This document shows, piece after piece, positions 42,444-51,522 of a stretch of 64,000 nucleotides of DNA. Numbering within the stretch: the first letter of the stretch is position 1; each line of letters starts with the position of its first letter. The position numbers and the translations under genes were made by a program. The notes under the pieces were generated by a model. It ran no database searches, was not told the DNA's origin, and was given only the letters and a program-made list of their open reading frames with translations. Where the stretch lies: contig JBPCQA010000001.1 of NCBI GenBank assembly GCA_050998615.1, positions 1 through 64,000 on the forward strand, in the 5' to 3' direction. This DNA comes from JBPCQA01 sp050998615. GTDB taxonomy: Bacteria; Actinomycetota; Actinomycetes; Propionibacteriales; Nocardioidaceae.

Positions 42444-44227
42444 CCGCTATTTACGCGAGGACTACGACCGCCACCCAGACGACACGGCGCCTCACCAAGG
42501 GTCAGATACTCGTCAAGTATCTGACGGCCACCGACCACAAAGTGATCGGGAACCTGTACCTCATCACGTCGTTCTCGTTCTTCTTGATCGGTGGCGTGAT
42601 GGCGATGATCATCCGCTCCGAGTTAGCCCGGCCAGGCCTGCAGTTCGTGACCGACGAGCAGTACAACCAACTGTTCACCATGCACGGCACGATCATGCTG
42701 CTGCTGTTCGCGACACCGTTGTTCATCGGGTTCACCAACGCGATCATGCCGTTGCAGATCGGCGCGCCCGACGTCGCATTCCCGCGGCTAAATATGTTCA
42801 GTTACTGGCTGTTCTTGTTCGGCGGGCTGATCGTGCTGTCTGGGTTTTTGGTGCCAGGCGGCGCCGCTGATTTCGGGTGGACCGGCTACTCTCCGCTGTC
42901 CAACGCGGTGCGATCACCGGGCGTGGGCGGTGACCTGTGGACGATGGGTTTGTGGATGGCCGGCCTCGGCACGATCTTGGGTGGCGTCAACTTCGTGACC
43001 ACGATCTTTTGCATGCGAGCACCCGGGATGACCATGTTCCGGATGCCAATCTTCACGTGGAACGCGTTGATCACGTCGCTGCTCGTGCTCATAGCCTTCC
43101 CGATCTTCGCCGGCGCGCTGCTCTGCCTGGAGGCCGACCGGGCACTGGGGGCGCACATATTCGACCCGGCAAATGGCGGCCCGATCCTCTGGCAGCACTT
43201 GTTCTGGTTCTTCGGGCACCCCGAGGTCTACATCATCGCGTTGCCGTTCTTCGGAATCATCACCGAGATCTTGCCCGTCTTCAGCCGCAAGCCAATCTTC
43301 GGTTATATCGGCTTGGTCGGCGCGACGCTCTCAATCGCCGCGCTGTCGGTGTCAGTGTGGGCGCACCACATGTTCGTCACAGGCGCCGTCGCGTTGCCGT
43401 TCTTCTCATTTATGACATTTCTCATCGCCGTGCCGACTGGAGTGAAGTTCTTCAACTGGATAGGCACGATGTGGGGGGGATCTCTGTCGTTCGACACGCC
43501 CATGCTCTGGGCGATCGGCTTCTTGGTCACGTTCCTGTTCGGCGGCCTGACCGGAGTGATCTTGGCGGCCCCGCCGCTGGACTTCCAAGTCTCCGACTCC
43601 TATTTCGTAGTCGCACACTTCCACTACGTCGTGTTCGGCACGGTGGTCTTTGCCATGTTCGGTGGCTTCTACTTCTGGTGGCCGAAGCTGACCGGGCGCA
43701 TGCTCGACGAACGTCTCGGCAAGATCCACTTCTGGCTGCTGTTCATCGGCTTCCACACCACGTTCTTGGTGCAACACTGGCTCGGTGTCGAGGGCATGCC
43801 GCGACGGATCGCTGACTACCGGCCAACCGACGGGTTCACGACTCTGAACGAGATCTCGTCACTCGGCGCCTTCGTATTGGGGGCCTCGACGCTGCCATTC
43901 CTTTACAACGTGTGGAAGACACTGAAGGCGCCAAAGGTCGGGATTGACGACCCATGGGGCTGGGGACGGTCGCTGGAGTGGGCCACTTCGTGCCCGCCGC
44001 CGCGCCACAACTTCGACGTTTTGCCGCGCATCCGTTCCGAAAGCCCCGCCTTCGACCTGCACCACCCGGAAATCGCTATGGCCGAGATCGCCGTACACCC
44101 AGAGGTAGCCGACGGCAAGCGCACTGACGCGCCCGATGGACGGGGCAGATCCGAACATTTGCAAGACATAGCCGGCGGGACACCACCCGGCGGGCGCGCC
44201 GAGGAGCAGGGCACCCATGAAGATTGA
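42440..44227 (+). CDS. ctaD: Cytochrome c oxidase subunit I
   Basis: Catalytic haem a/a3-CuB subunit with about 12 membrane spans; 595 aa from the ATG at 42440 (ATGA overlap with ctaC). It has the low-spin haem His in FTMHGTIMLLLF, the CuB ligand and cross-linked Tyr region FFGHPEVYIIALP, the His pair in SVWAHHMF and the haem ligands in VAHFHYVVFG. The K-channel and D-channel parts look typical. The C-terminus has a hydrophilic tail of about 60 residues. Confidence 0.97.
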   Translation: MTAIYARTTTATQTTRRLTKGQILVKYLTATDHKVIGNLYLITSFSFFLIGGVMAMIIRSELARPGLQFVTDEQYNQLFTMHGTIMLLLFATPLFIGFTNAIMPLQIGAPDVAFPRLNMFSYWLFLFGGLIVLSGFLVPGGAADFGWTGYSPLSNAVRSPGVGGDLWTMGLWMAGLGTILGGVNFVTTIFCMRAPGMTMFRMPIFTWNALITSLLVLIAFPIFAGALLCLEADRALGAHIFDPANGGPILWQHLFWFFGHPEVYIIALPFFGIITEILPVFSRKPIFGYIGLVGATLSIAALSVSVWAHHMFVTGAVALPFFSFMTFLIAVPTGVKFFNWIGTMWGGSLSFDTPMLWAIGFLVTFLFGGLTGVILAAPPLDFQVSDSYFVVAHFHYVVFGTVVFAMFGGFYFWWPKLTGRMLDERLGKIHFWLLFIGFHTTFLVQHWLGVEGMPRRIADYRPTDGFTTLNEISSLGAFVLGASTLPFLYNVWKTLKAPKVGIDDPWGWGRSLEWATSCPPPRHNFDVLPRIRSESPAFDLHHPEIAMAEIAVHPEVADGKRTDAPDGRGRSEHLQDIAGGTPPGGRAEEQGTHED

Positions 44228-44612
44228 GTCGTGGGTGTTTGGCGGGAACGCCATCTTCTTCGCCATCGTCACGCCGTGCTACTGGTATTTCAGCCACGAT
44301 CCAACCGGAACTGCGGCGCTGGTGATGACGACGCTCTTGGCCTCACTTGTGATGTTCTATCTCGGCTTCCACGCGAAGAAGATGGACGCGCGACCAGAAG
44401 ACCGTAAGACCGCCGAGGTCGTGGAAGGCGCCGGAGAGGTCGGCTTCTTTCCGCCGTACTCGTGGTGGCCGCTGTGGTGCGCCGCCTCGTTGGCCGTCTG
44501 TGTCTTGGGAGTGGTGTTTGGGTGGTGGCTGTTCATTATCGGCGCTGGAATTGGCACTGTGACGCTGATTGGCTGGGTGTTCGAGTTCTACCGCGGAGAG
44601 CACGCGCACTGA
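44217..44612 (+). CDS. ctaF: Cytochrome c oxidase subunit IV (actinobacterial)
   Basis: The 131-aa membrane protein with four spans begins MKIESWVFGGNAIFFAIV and contains YSWWPLWCAASLAV and GWVFEFYRGEHAH. This is the standard CtaF of the actinobacterial aa3 oxidase. It overlaps ctaD by 11 nt, so is co-translated. Confidence 0.93.
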   Translation: MKIESWVFGGNAIFFAIVTPCYWYFSHDPTGTAALVMTTLLASLVMFYLGFHAKKMDARPEDRKTAEVVEGAGEVGFFPPYSWWPLWCAASLAVCVLGVVFGWWLFIIGAGIGTVTLIGWVFEFYRGEHAH

Positions 44613-44734
44613 GACCGCGCGCAAAGCTGCGACTCGCGTCACGTGTCAAAAGCTTCGTCTGACAATCCGCACTTGCTACCCTGAAGCAGCACGCCTGTTG
44701 GTCACTGAGCGTCGAGTTGAGGAGTCTGAGCAGC

Positions 44735-46003
44735 ATGGTCGCACGCGGGGCAACGCGTTCGAGGCTGGCGGTGGTCGCAGTCTTCGGCGCAGCTGTCAGC
44801 GTCGGCGTAGCCGGCTGCAACACCTCGATCAGCTCGACGCACAACGCGGCAGGTGACCACGCGGCCGCAAACCAAGGTTCACATCCAGCCGATGACACCA
44901 CCTCAACCGGCGCCTCGACCAACGGTCCACCCGTCGGCTCGGTGGCGAGGCTGACAACCAACATCAAGGACGGCGCAGCCGACGTCACCGTCGACACACC
45001 AGTGACCGTTCGCGCCAGTGACGGAAAGCTTGACTCCGTCGTTGTCTCGGCCGGAAGCACCACGATCCCCGGCTCGTTCAACGACAACAAGACAGTCTGG
45101 ACCGCGTCGGATCTGCTCGAGCCCGGCACCACGTACGCCGTAAGATCCAAGGCCACCGGAGCTGCAGGCAAGTTGACGCACTCAAGCTCCTCGTTCCGAA
45201 CCCAAGATCTGAGCCTCGACCAGCAAACATATGCGAAGATCATGCCGGTGCAGGGTCAGACTGTCGGGGTCGGGATGCCGATCATGGTCACCTTCGACGT
45301 GCCGGTCACCGACCACGCGGCCTTCGAACGACACATGACCGTGACGTCCACACCGTCGAAGGTGGGGACGTGGCACTGGGTGAATGACAACGAGGTTCAT
45401 TGGCGGCCGCGGGTCTACTGGCAGTCGGGCACGCACGTTGCCGTCCATGTCGACGTCAACGGGGTCAACGCCGGCAATGGCATTTACGGACAGATGAACC
45501 GCGACGTCAACTTCACGGTCGGCAGTTCGGTGATTATCAAGGCCGACCTCAAGACCGACAAGATGGGCGTGTATCTCAACGGCAAGCTCGCCCGGACAAT
45601 CCCAATCACCGGTGGCAAGTCCGGAGGATACGAGACCCGTAGCGGGATCAACGTCATCGAGGAAAAGTACACAAACATAGCGATGGACGCTGCCACCGTC
45701 GGCATCAGCCCAGGCTCCTCAGACTACTACAATATTCCCGACGTCAAGTATGCCCAGCGAATCACAGACAGCGGCGAGTTCTTGCACGCCGCGCCGTGGT
45801 CGGTCTACGCGCAGGGACACCAGAACGTCTCACATGGCTGCGTGGGAATGAGCACGGCCAACGCCGAATGGCTCTTCGGCAAGACCCATATCGGGGACCC
45901 GGTCGAGGTGGCGGGCACTTCTCGGCCCCAAGATGCCGGCAACGGGTGGACCGACTGGAACGAGTCCTGGCAGCAATACCAGGCCGGCTCCGCGCTGCGG
46001 TGA
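44735..46003 (+). CDS. L,D-transpeptidase lipoprotein (Ig-like domains plus YkuD)
   Basis: Forms 3-3 cross-links in peptidoglycan outside the membrane. From the ATG at 44735 (GAGGAG upstream) the product is 422 aa. It has a signal peptide with lipobox GVAGC, a Thr/Ser-rich linker and two Ig-like domains (about residues 65-270, with VTFDVPVTDHAAFERHM). The YkuD domain with SHGCVGM carries His367 and nucleophile Cys369. A C-terminal WTDWNESWQQY extension ends it. The layout matches mycobacterial Ldt proteins. Confidence 0.93.
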   Translation: MVARGATRSRLAVVAVFGAAVSVGVAGCNTSISSTHNAAGDHAAANQGSHPADDTTSTGASTNGPPVGSVARLTTNIKDGAADVTVDTPVTVRASDGKLDSVVVSAGSTTIPGSFNDNKTVWTASDLLEPGTTYAVRSKATGAAGKLTHSSSSFRTQDLSLDQQTYAKIMPVQGQTVGVGMPIMVTFDVPVTDHAAFERHMTVTSTPSKVGTWHWVNDNEVHWRPRVYWQSGTHVAVHVDVNGVNAGNGIYGQMNRDVNFTVGSSVIIKADLKTDKMGVYLNGKLARTIPITGGKSGGYETRSGINVIEEKYTNIAMDAATVGISPGSSDYYNIPDVKYAQRITDSGEFLHAAPWSVYAQGHQNVSHGCVGMSTANAEWLFGKTHIGDPVEVAGTSRPQDAGNGWTDWNESWQQYQAGSALR

Positions 46004-46057
46004 CGAAGCGTTGACAAAGCCGTTTCCGGCGCGCGCCGCATGCGGGCTGGCTTGGAG

Positions 46058-46585
46058 CTAATAGCCGGTAGCGCCGTCTATGCGCTCGCGAAGGAAATCC
46101 GCGTGGCCATTGTGGCGCGCGTATTCTTCGATCAAGTGGATGTAGATCCACCGCAGTGACATCGTCCCGGCCTTGTCGTGGACAAACGTGTCATCCAAAG
46201 CCGCACCAGCAACCGCGTCGTCTGCCAGTGCCCACTCGTTGACGAGCTGCGCATACTCGGCATCAGCACGCGCTGGTTCCACGTCCTCGAAGCACAGGTC
46301 CCAGTTGTCATCGCGGTAGTACAGCGGGTCGGCAGACTCACCGCGAAACCTTCGCCGAAACCAGCTCCGCTCGACGTCAGCGTGATGGCGTATCAGTCCT
46401 TGCAGCGAAAGCGACGAGGGAGGCACTGCGCGTTGCGCCAGCTGCTTCCCGGTAAGCCCAGCGCATTTGTGCAACAGCGTGGACCGCTGCCAGCCAAGCC
46501 ATCCCTCGAGCATGGCCCGCTCGCCACCCACGAATGGCTGGTCGACTCGAACGACTTCAGGCGCAATCCACTCCATGACGTCCAT
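46058..46585 (-). CDS. DinB-like protein (DUF664)
   Basis: The 175-aa four-helix-bundle protein has LQGLIRHHADVERSWFRRRF and the C-terminal IYIHLIEEYARHNGHADFLRE. These carry the three His that bind a metal in this superfamily. Members can act as thiol-dependent (mycothiol or bacillithiol) transferases, but this one's substrate is unknown. It is downstream of qcrB on the same strand with a 42-bp gap. Confidence 0.85.
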   Translation of the reverse strand: MDVMEWIAPEVVRVDQPFVGGERAMLEGWLGWQRSTLLHKCAGLTGKQLAQRAVPPSSLSLQGLIRHHADVERSWFRRRFRGESADPLYYRDDNWDLCFEDVEPARADAEYAQLVNEWALADDAVAGAALDDTFVHDKAGTMSLRWIYIHLIEEYARHNGHADFLRERIDGATGY

Positions 46586-46627
46586 ACTTTCATCTCGTAC
46601 GGCGCTCGCCCCTGTCTGGGTGGGGCG

Positions 46628-48367
46628 CTAAACGCCGGGACTCTTGCTAGGCTCTTCGAGCTCCCAGTCGTCGCCACCGACTTGACCGCCGGTTTCGATG
46701 CCGACGTGGTGCCCGTCGTCGACCATCGGGTTCTCTTCCTCGGCGTGGCGGTTGGCCAGGGCGAGCTCGGTCGCAGTGGGTTTGGGTATCGCGTCGCCGT
46801 ACCAGAAGTCGGACAGTCTCGCGCGAAGCTTGCCCATGCCCTGGCTGGGTGCCGGCACACCGTTAACGTCTTCGCCGACGGGCAGCTGCAACGGCTCATG
46901 GCGGTCGCGTGCGGTGATCTGGTAGGCATGCTCGCGATTGATCGGCGCGTGGATTTCGCTGTACGCCCCGTCGGGGGAGCGAATGATCACTCCGGTCTCA
47001 TAGCCGTGGAGCAGGGTTTCGCGATCATGGCGTTGCAGTGATATCGCCCACCGGCGCGCGATGATGAACGCCACAACCGGCCCGATGAAGATCGCGAACC
47101 GCATGAACCAGGTGATCGCGTTGAGCGAGATGTGGAAGTGGGTGGCGATGATGTCATTTCCGCCGGCGGCCCACAACAATCCGTAGGCGGTGACGCCGGC
47201 GACACCGAAGCCGGTCCGGGTGGGTTGGTCGCGAGGGCGATCCAGCAGGTGGTGTTCTCGGGTGTCGCCGGTGACCCAGCGTTCGATGAACGGGTACGCC
47301 GCCAGCACCGTGAACAGCAGACCCATGATCAGCAGACCAGGGACGAAGACGTTCCAGGAGATCGTAAATCCCCACAGATGGGTCTCCCACGGGGGCATGA
47401 TACGCAGCCCCCCTTCCAGCCAGCCCATATACCAGTCGGGCTGTGATCCGGCGGTCACCTCGGCCGGATCATACGGGCCGTACATCCAGATCGGGTTGAT
47501 CTCCATCAGCGCGCCCATCAGGGCGGTAACGCCGAACACGATGAAGAAGAAGCCACCGGCCTTGGCCATGTAGACCGGCAGCAGCGGGTAGCCGACCACG
47601 TTGTCGTTGGTGCGCCCGGCACCGGGCCACTGAGTGTGCTTTTGGTAGACCAACAACAACATGTGCGCGGAGATCAGCCCCAACAACAGCCCGGGGATCA
47701 ACAACACGTGCACGATGTACAGCCGGGGGATGAAGATGTCACCGGGGAACTGGCCCCCGAAGATGAAGAACTCGAGATAACTGCCCACCACCGGGATCGA
47801 CCGAATCAAACCGTCGGCGATGCGCAACCCGGTGCCCGACAGTAGGTCATCAGGCAGCGAATACCCGGCGAAGCCCTCGATGATGCCCAACGTCAACAGG
47901 CCAAGTCCGATCAGCCAGTTGATCTCCCGCGGTTTGCGGAACGCACCGGTGAAGAAGATCCGCAACATGTGGATCGTCATCGCCGCCAAGAACAGGTTCG
48001 CCGCCCAGTGGTGCATCTGCCGCATCAACAGGCCACCGCGCACGTCGAACGACAAGTCCAACGTCGACGAGTACGCCTCGGACATCTTGATGCCCCGCAA
48101 CTGCGAGTACGACCCCATGTAGTCGACTTCGGCCATGCTCGGCTTGAACCACAGTGACAAGAACACCCCGGTCAATATCAAGATCACGAAGCTCCACAGC
48201 GCAATCTCACCCAACATGAACGACCAGTGGTCCGGAAACACCTTCCGCAGCTGCTTCTTCGCCAAACCGGCCAACCCGACCCGGTCGTCCAGCCACTTCA
48301 CCGGACCACCCGCTGTGCCACGGTGGCCGGCCTTGGCCGTCCTGGGACGCACTGCAATCGCCATCAT
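46628..48367 (-). CDS. qcrB: Cytochrome bc1 complex cytochrome b subunit
   Basis: Quinol-oxidising haem b subunit of the bcc-aa3 supercomplex, 579 aa from the ATG at 48367, whose A is shared with the qcrA TGA. It has MHHWAANLFLAAMTIHMLRIF (haem ligands), GYSLPDDLLSGTGLRI, IPRLYIVHVLLIPGLL and the quinol-site NPIWMYGPYDPAEVTAG (PDW-like region QPDWYMGW follows). A hydrophilic C-terminal extension typical of actinobacteria ends the protein. It is last of ctaE-qcrC-qcrA-qcrB. Confidence 0.96.
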   Translation of the reverse strand: MMAIAVRPRTAKAGHRGTAGGPVKWLDDRVGLAGLAKKQLRKVFPDHWSFMLGEIALWSFVILILTGVFLSLWFKPSMAEVDYMGSYSQLRGIKMSEAYSSTLDLSFDVRGGLLMRQMHHWAANLFLAAMTIHMLRIFFTGAFRKPREINWLIGLGLLTLGIIEGFAGYSLPDDLLSGTGLRIADGLIRSIPVVGSYLEFFIFGGQFPGDIFIPRLYIVHVLLIPGLLLGLISAHMLLLVYQKHTQWPGAGRTNDNVVGYPLLPVYMAKAGGFFFIVFGVTALMGALMEINPIWMYGPYDPAEVTAGSQPDWYMGWLEGGLRIMPPWETHLWGFTISWNVFVPGLLIMGLLFTVLAAYPFIERWVTGDTREHHLLDRPRDQPTRTGFGVAGVTAYGLLWAAGGNDIIATHFHISLNAITWFMRFAIFIGPVVAFIIARRWAISLQRHDRETLLHGYETGVIIRSPDGAYSEIHAPINREHAYQITARDRHEPLQLPVGEDVNGVPAPSQGMGKLRARLSDFWYGDAIPKPTATELALANRHAEEENPMVDDGHHVGIETGGQVGGDDWELEEPSKSPGV

Positions 48368-49449
48368 CAACCTCGTTCCCAAAAACTCGGCCCGACCGGC
48401 TCATGAAAGTCGCTCTGCGCCACGAGATATCCCTCGCCGTCAACCATCAACGGCAGCTGCGGAAGGGGTCGTGCCGCCGGTCCGAACAGCACCTTGCCGT
48501 TGTTGGCCAGGTCGAACGTCGACTGGTGGCACGGACACAACAGCTGGTGAGTCTGCTGCTCCCACAAACTGATCGGGCAGCCGACATGGGTGCAGATCTT
48601 GGAGTAACACAAGATCCCGTCGACTCCCCAGTCCTCGCGGCCTTTGGCCGGGTGAATGTCGGTGGGCTGCATGCGCACCAAGATCACCGCGGCCTTCGCC
48701 TTTTCGTCCAGCAGCGAGGAGCCGTCGTACTTGGCCGGAATCACCGTGCCGCCTGGGCCGAGTTCGTCGAAAAAGAGCGCGGGCTCGCCGTTGACAAGCT
48801 GACCGATCTGGATGTCGGCAGGTGTGATCGGAGTGCCGGAAACGTCGTTGACCACCCGGATGCCCCTGCGCCACACCGTGTGGTCGAGGGAATTGCCGGG
48901 CAGCGGACCGAGGTCGCGCAGCATGACGACCGCGGGCAGCCCGAGCAGTCCTACCGCGCCAAGCAAGCTGTTGCGGACCAGGGTGCGGCGACCGAAGCCA
49001 GACTCCTCCGCACCGGCATGGAAGGCGGCCAACGCCTGCTCCTGGTCTTCCGCGCTGGAGGACGACGCGTGGCGATATTCGACGATTTCGGTGTCGGCCA
49101 TCAGCTTCCTGGCCCATTGGATAGCGCCGACGCCGATCAACAGCAACGCGCCGCCGAGAGTCAGGCCGAGAGCGACATGCTGAATCCCATAACCGACCAC
49201 GATCTTGTTGGGGTCGATCGCGAGATACGACACACAGAAGAGGATCGCCAGCACCGAGGCGGCGCCGAACATGGTGGCGATCTGTCGCTCGGCGCGACGC
49301 TCCATCGCGGGGTCAACATCAGTCGGTCGTGGCTCATGCGGTGGGAGCCCGGGGTTCGGAATGGGCTCGTCAGGGGTCTCCGCGAGCAGAGACACGTCAC
49401 GATGGACGTGCTCGCGGTGACCGTTGCCGGATGCGTTGTGGTCGCTCAC
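48367..49449 (-). CDS. qcrA: Cytochrome bc1 complex Rieske iron-sulfur subunit
   Basis: The 360-aa protein has three N-terminal spans, as in actinobacteria, and a periplasmic Rieske domain. Cluster ligands are Cys286 and His288 (CTHVGC) and Cys305 and His308 (CPCHQS), with Cys291/Cys307 as the structural disulfide. It carries electrons from quinol to QcrC. Its GTG/ATG start overlaps the qcrC stop by four bases and its stop overlaps qcrB by one. Confidence 0.96.
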   Translation of the reverse strand: MSDHNASGNGHREHVHRDVSLLAETPDEPIPNPGLPPHEPRPTDVDPAMERRAERQIATMFGAASVLAILFCVSYLAIDPNKIVVGYGIQHVALGLTLGGALLLIGVGAIQWARKLMADTEIVEYRHASSSSAEDQEQALAAFHAGAEESGFGRRTLVRNSLLGAVGLLGLPAVVMLRDLGPLPGNSLDHTVWRRGIRVVNDVSGTPITPADIQIGQLVNGEPALFFDELGPGGTVIPAKYDGSSLLDEKAKAAVILVRMQPTDIHPAKGREDWGVDGILCYSKICTHVGCPISLWEQQTHQLLCPCHQSTFDLANNGKVLFGPAARPLPQLPLMVDGEGYLVAQSDFHEPVGPSFWERG

Positions 49450-50273
49450 TTACGTTTACCCGCTCTCGCACCGTTGTTGGCTATCCACACTGCTACCAAC
49501 ACAAGCAGCCCGATCCCCCCGAGCCATCCCCATAGGCCTTCGGTGACGGGCCCCAGACTGCCGAGCTTCGAGCCGCCGTATGCCGGCTGCTTGCCCAACA
49601 TTTGTATGTAGGAGATGATGTCACGCTTGTCCTGGGGAGTCATCACCTGGTCTGAGAAGACCGGCATCTGTTGCGGACCGGTGAGCATGGCTTCGTAGAT
49701 GAACTTGGGCGGGACGCCCGTCAGGCTAGGCGCGAATCGGCCATGCGGCAACGCGCCTCCCTGAGCAGCGAAGTTATGGCAGGCCGTGCAGTTGGTGCGG
49801 AAGAACGCGCCACCGCGAGCGACCTCCGCGGTAGTGGCGTTGCTGGTGTCATACTTGCCTGGCTCGGGAATGGCCGCGCCAGGGCCCAAGGAGGCTACAT
49901 AGGCAGAAAGGGCCTCGACCTCGGCAGGGGTGAAGACCGGCCTTCGGGCCAATGCCTGCGTGCCGGGCTGCGGCAAGGGCATCCGGCCGGTGCCGACCTG
50001 GAAGTCCACCGCGGCTGCCCCGACACCGATAAGCGGCGGACCGTAATTGGTGCCCGCCTTGGTCATGACTCCTTCACCGCTGAGGCCGTGGCAGGTGGCA
50101 CAGCTCACCACGAAGAGCTTGCGCCCCTGCGAGATCAAATCGGTGGCGCTCGTCGACTGGTCAGCGGACGCCGGCCGCAGCGCCGAATACAGGCCACCCA
50201 TCACCATCAGTCCCAACAACAGGACCACCAAGCCCGCCAGCGGGTGTCGTCGGCGTGTCGACAGGAATTTCAC
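49446..50273 (-). CDS. qcrC: Cytochrome bc1 complex dihaem cytochrome c subunit
   Basis: The 275-aa protein has an N-terminal anchor (about 12-33), two haem-c sites CATCH (residues 58-62) and CTACH (162-166), and a C-terminal membrane span. This dihaem subunit replaces a soluble cytochrome c, passing electrons directly to the CuA centre of CtaC in a bcc-aa3 supercomplex. It follows ctaE by 21 bp. Confidence 0.96.
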   Translation of the reverse strand: MKFLSTRRRHPLAGLVVLLLGLMVMGGLYSALRPASADQSTSATDLISQGRKLFVVSCATCHGLSGEGVMTKAGTNYGPPLIGVGAAAVDFQVGTGRMPLPQPGTQALARRPVFTPAEVEALSAYVASLGPGAAIPEPGKYDTSNATTAEVARGGAFFRTNCTACHNFAAQGGALPHGRFAPSLTGVPPKFIYEAMLTGPQQMPVFSDQVMTPQDKRDIISYIQMLGKQPAYGGSKLGSLGPVTEGLWGWLGGIGLLVLVAVWIANNGARAGKRK

Positions 50274-50294
50274 GAGGTGTCCTCTCGCCGGTCC

Positions 50295-50933
50295 CTATTG
50301 CAGCAGGTAGATGGTCGCGAACAAGCCGATCCAGACGATGTCGACGAAGTGCCAGTAGTACGACACCACGATCGCCGTGACGGCCTGCTCATGGGTGAAC
50401 GTCTTGGTCACGAACGTTCGACCGAGCACGAACAAGAACGCGATAAGTCCCCCGGTCACGTGGATGCCGTGGAAGCCGGTAGTCAAGTAGAAGATCGAGC
50501 CGTACGGGGACGAGGGGATCGTCACGTTCTCCCGGATCATCTCGGAGTATTCCTTCACCTGGCCGCCGATGAAGAACGCGCCCATGGCGTACGTGAGCAC
50601 GAACCACTCCCGCAGACCCCACTTGCCGACCTGGAGAAGGTTGCCTGCTCGCCCGACCTGGCCGCGCTCCGCTGCAAACACGCCGAGTTGGCAGGAGACC
50701 GAACTCAGCACGAGCACGGTGGTGTTAATCGAGGCGAACGGCACGTTGAGCTTGGGCGTCTCTTGTGCCCACAGCTCAGGAGTCACCGCGCGGATCGTGT
50801 AGTAGCACGCGAAGAGCGCGGCGAAGAACATCAGCTCGCTGGAAAGCCACACGATCGTGCCAACACTGACCATGCTGGGCCGGTCATGCTGACCATGCAG
50901 GCGGGATGCGGGAATCGCGGTTGAGGTCGCCAC
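50295..50933 (-). CDS. ctaE: Cytochrome c oxidase subunit III
   Basis: The 212-aa protein from the GTG at 50933 has five spans. It contains VSVGTIVWLSSELMFFAALFACYY near the N-terminus, TTGFHGIHVTGG in the middle and VVSYYWHFVDIVWIGLFATIYLL at the end, all subunit III signatures. It is first in the operon with qcrCAB, as in mycobacteria and Streptomyces, apart from the ctaCDF genes. The promoter should lie in the 181 bp shared with the divergent receiver-like gene. Confidence 0.95.
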   Translation of the reverse strand: MATSTAIPASRLHGQHDRPSMVSVGTIVWLSSELMFFAALFACYYTIRAVTPELWAQETPKLNVPFASINTTVLVLSSVSCQLGVFAAERGQVGRAGNLLQVGKWGLREWFVLTYAMGAFFIGGQVKEYSEMIRENVTIPSSPYGSIFYLTTGFHGIHVTGGLIAFLFVLGRTFVTKTFTHEQAVTAIVVSYYWHFVDIVWIGLFATIYLLQ

Positions 50934-51114
50934 CCGGCCATTATGTAGGTAGACCTGCCCACAGCCGCGGCGACCCCCGCCTTTCGCAGCTCCGCGGCTT
51001 CGCTATCTGCGCGAGCCCCGAGCCGGTAGCATCGCGGCAGAACGCTCCGGCAGGCAAGGCCGACGAGAGGCCATCGCGAGCGGCCATTCACAGTGAGGTA
51101 GGCAGCAGGCGGGC

Positions 51115-51510
51115 ATGAAGATTCTGGTTTACAGCGACGACTCACACACGCGGGCTGAGGTCATGCTAGCGCTCGGCAGGCGTCCACATCCCGACCTGCC
51201 CGAGTTGGAGTACGCCGAGTGTGCGACTGAGCCTGTAGTGATCTCGGCCTTGGACGCCGGAGGCATCGACCTGGCGATCTTGGACGGGGAGGCGGTGCCG
51301 GTGGGCGGGATGGGGATTTGTCGGCAGATCAAGGATGAGATCTACCAGTGCCCACCGGTCTTGGTGTTGACCGGGCGTGCCGAGGACGGCTGGCTCGCCA
51401 CCTGGTCACGTGCTGAGGCGGCGGTCCCACAACCGATCGACCCGATCCAGCTGGCAGAGGCGGTCATTCGGCTCTTGAAGCCGCGCTCGGACATCACCAC
51501 TGCAGGCTGA
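51115..51510 (+). CDS. Receiver-like domain protein (response-regulator fold)
   Basis: The 131-aa single-domain protein begins MKILVYSDDSHTRAEVML. The acidic SDD corresponds to the receiver acid pocket and AILDGEAVPVGGMGICRQIKD contains the usual phospho-Asp position; VLVLTGR has the conserved Thr-like switch position. It ends with IDPIQLAEAVIRLL, like a receiver helix 5. There is no output domain and no adjacent kinase. It lies between ctaE and trpD, as in other actinobacteria. Confidence 0.78.
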   Translation: MKILVYSDDSHTRAEVMLALGRRPHPDLPELEYAECATEPVVISALDAGGIDLAILDGEAVPVGGMGICRQIKDEIYQCPPVLVLTGRAEDGWLATWSRAEAAVPQPIDPIQLAEAVIRLLKPRSDITTAG

Positions 51511-51522
51511 TCCAGCCAAGTC

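Noticed and set aside
44640..44690. Sigma-70 promoter for the L,D-transpeptidase gene
   Set aside because: CTGACA and TACCCT are only 12 bp apart, too close for a normal promoter; no better pair was found.
48403..49611. Long open frame opposite qcrA/qcrC (402 codons)
   Set aside because: Antisense shadow of qcrA, which has all Rieske ligands and normal codon bias; the opposite product has no recognisable domain.
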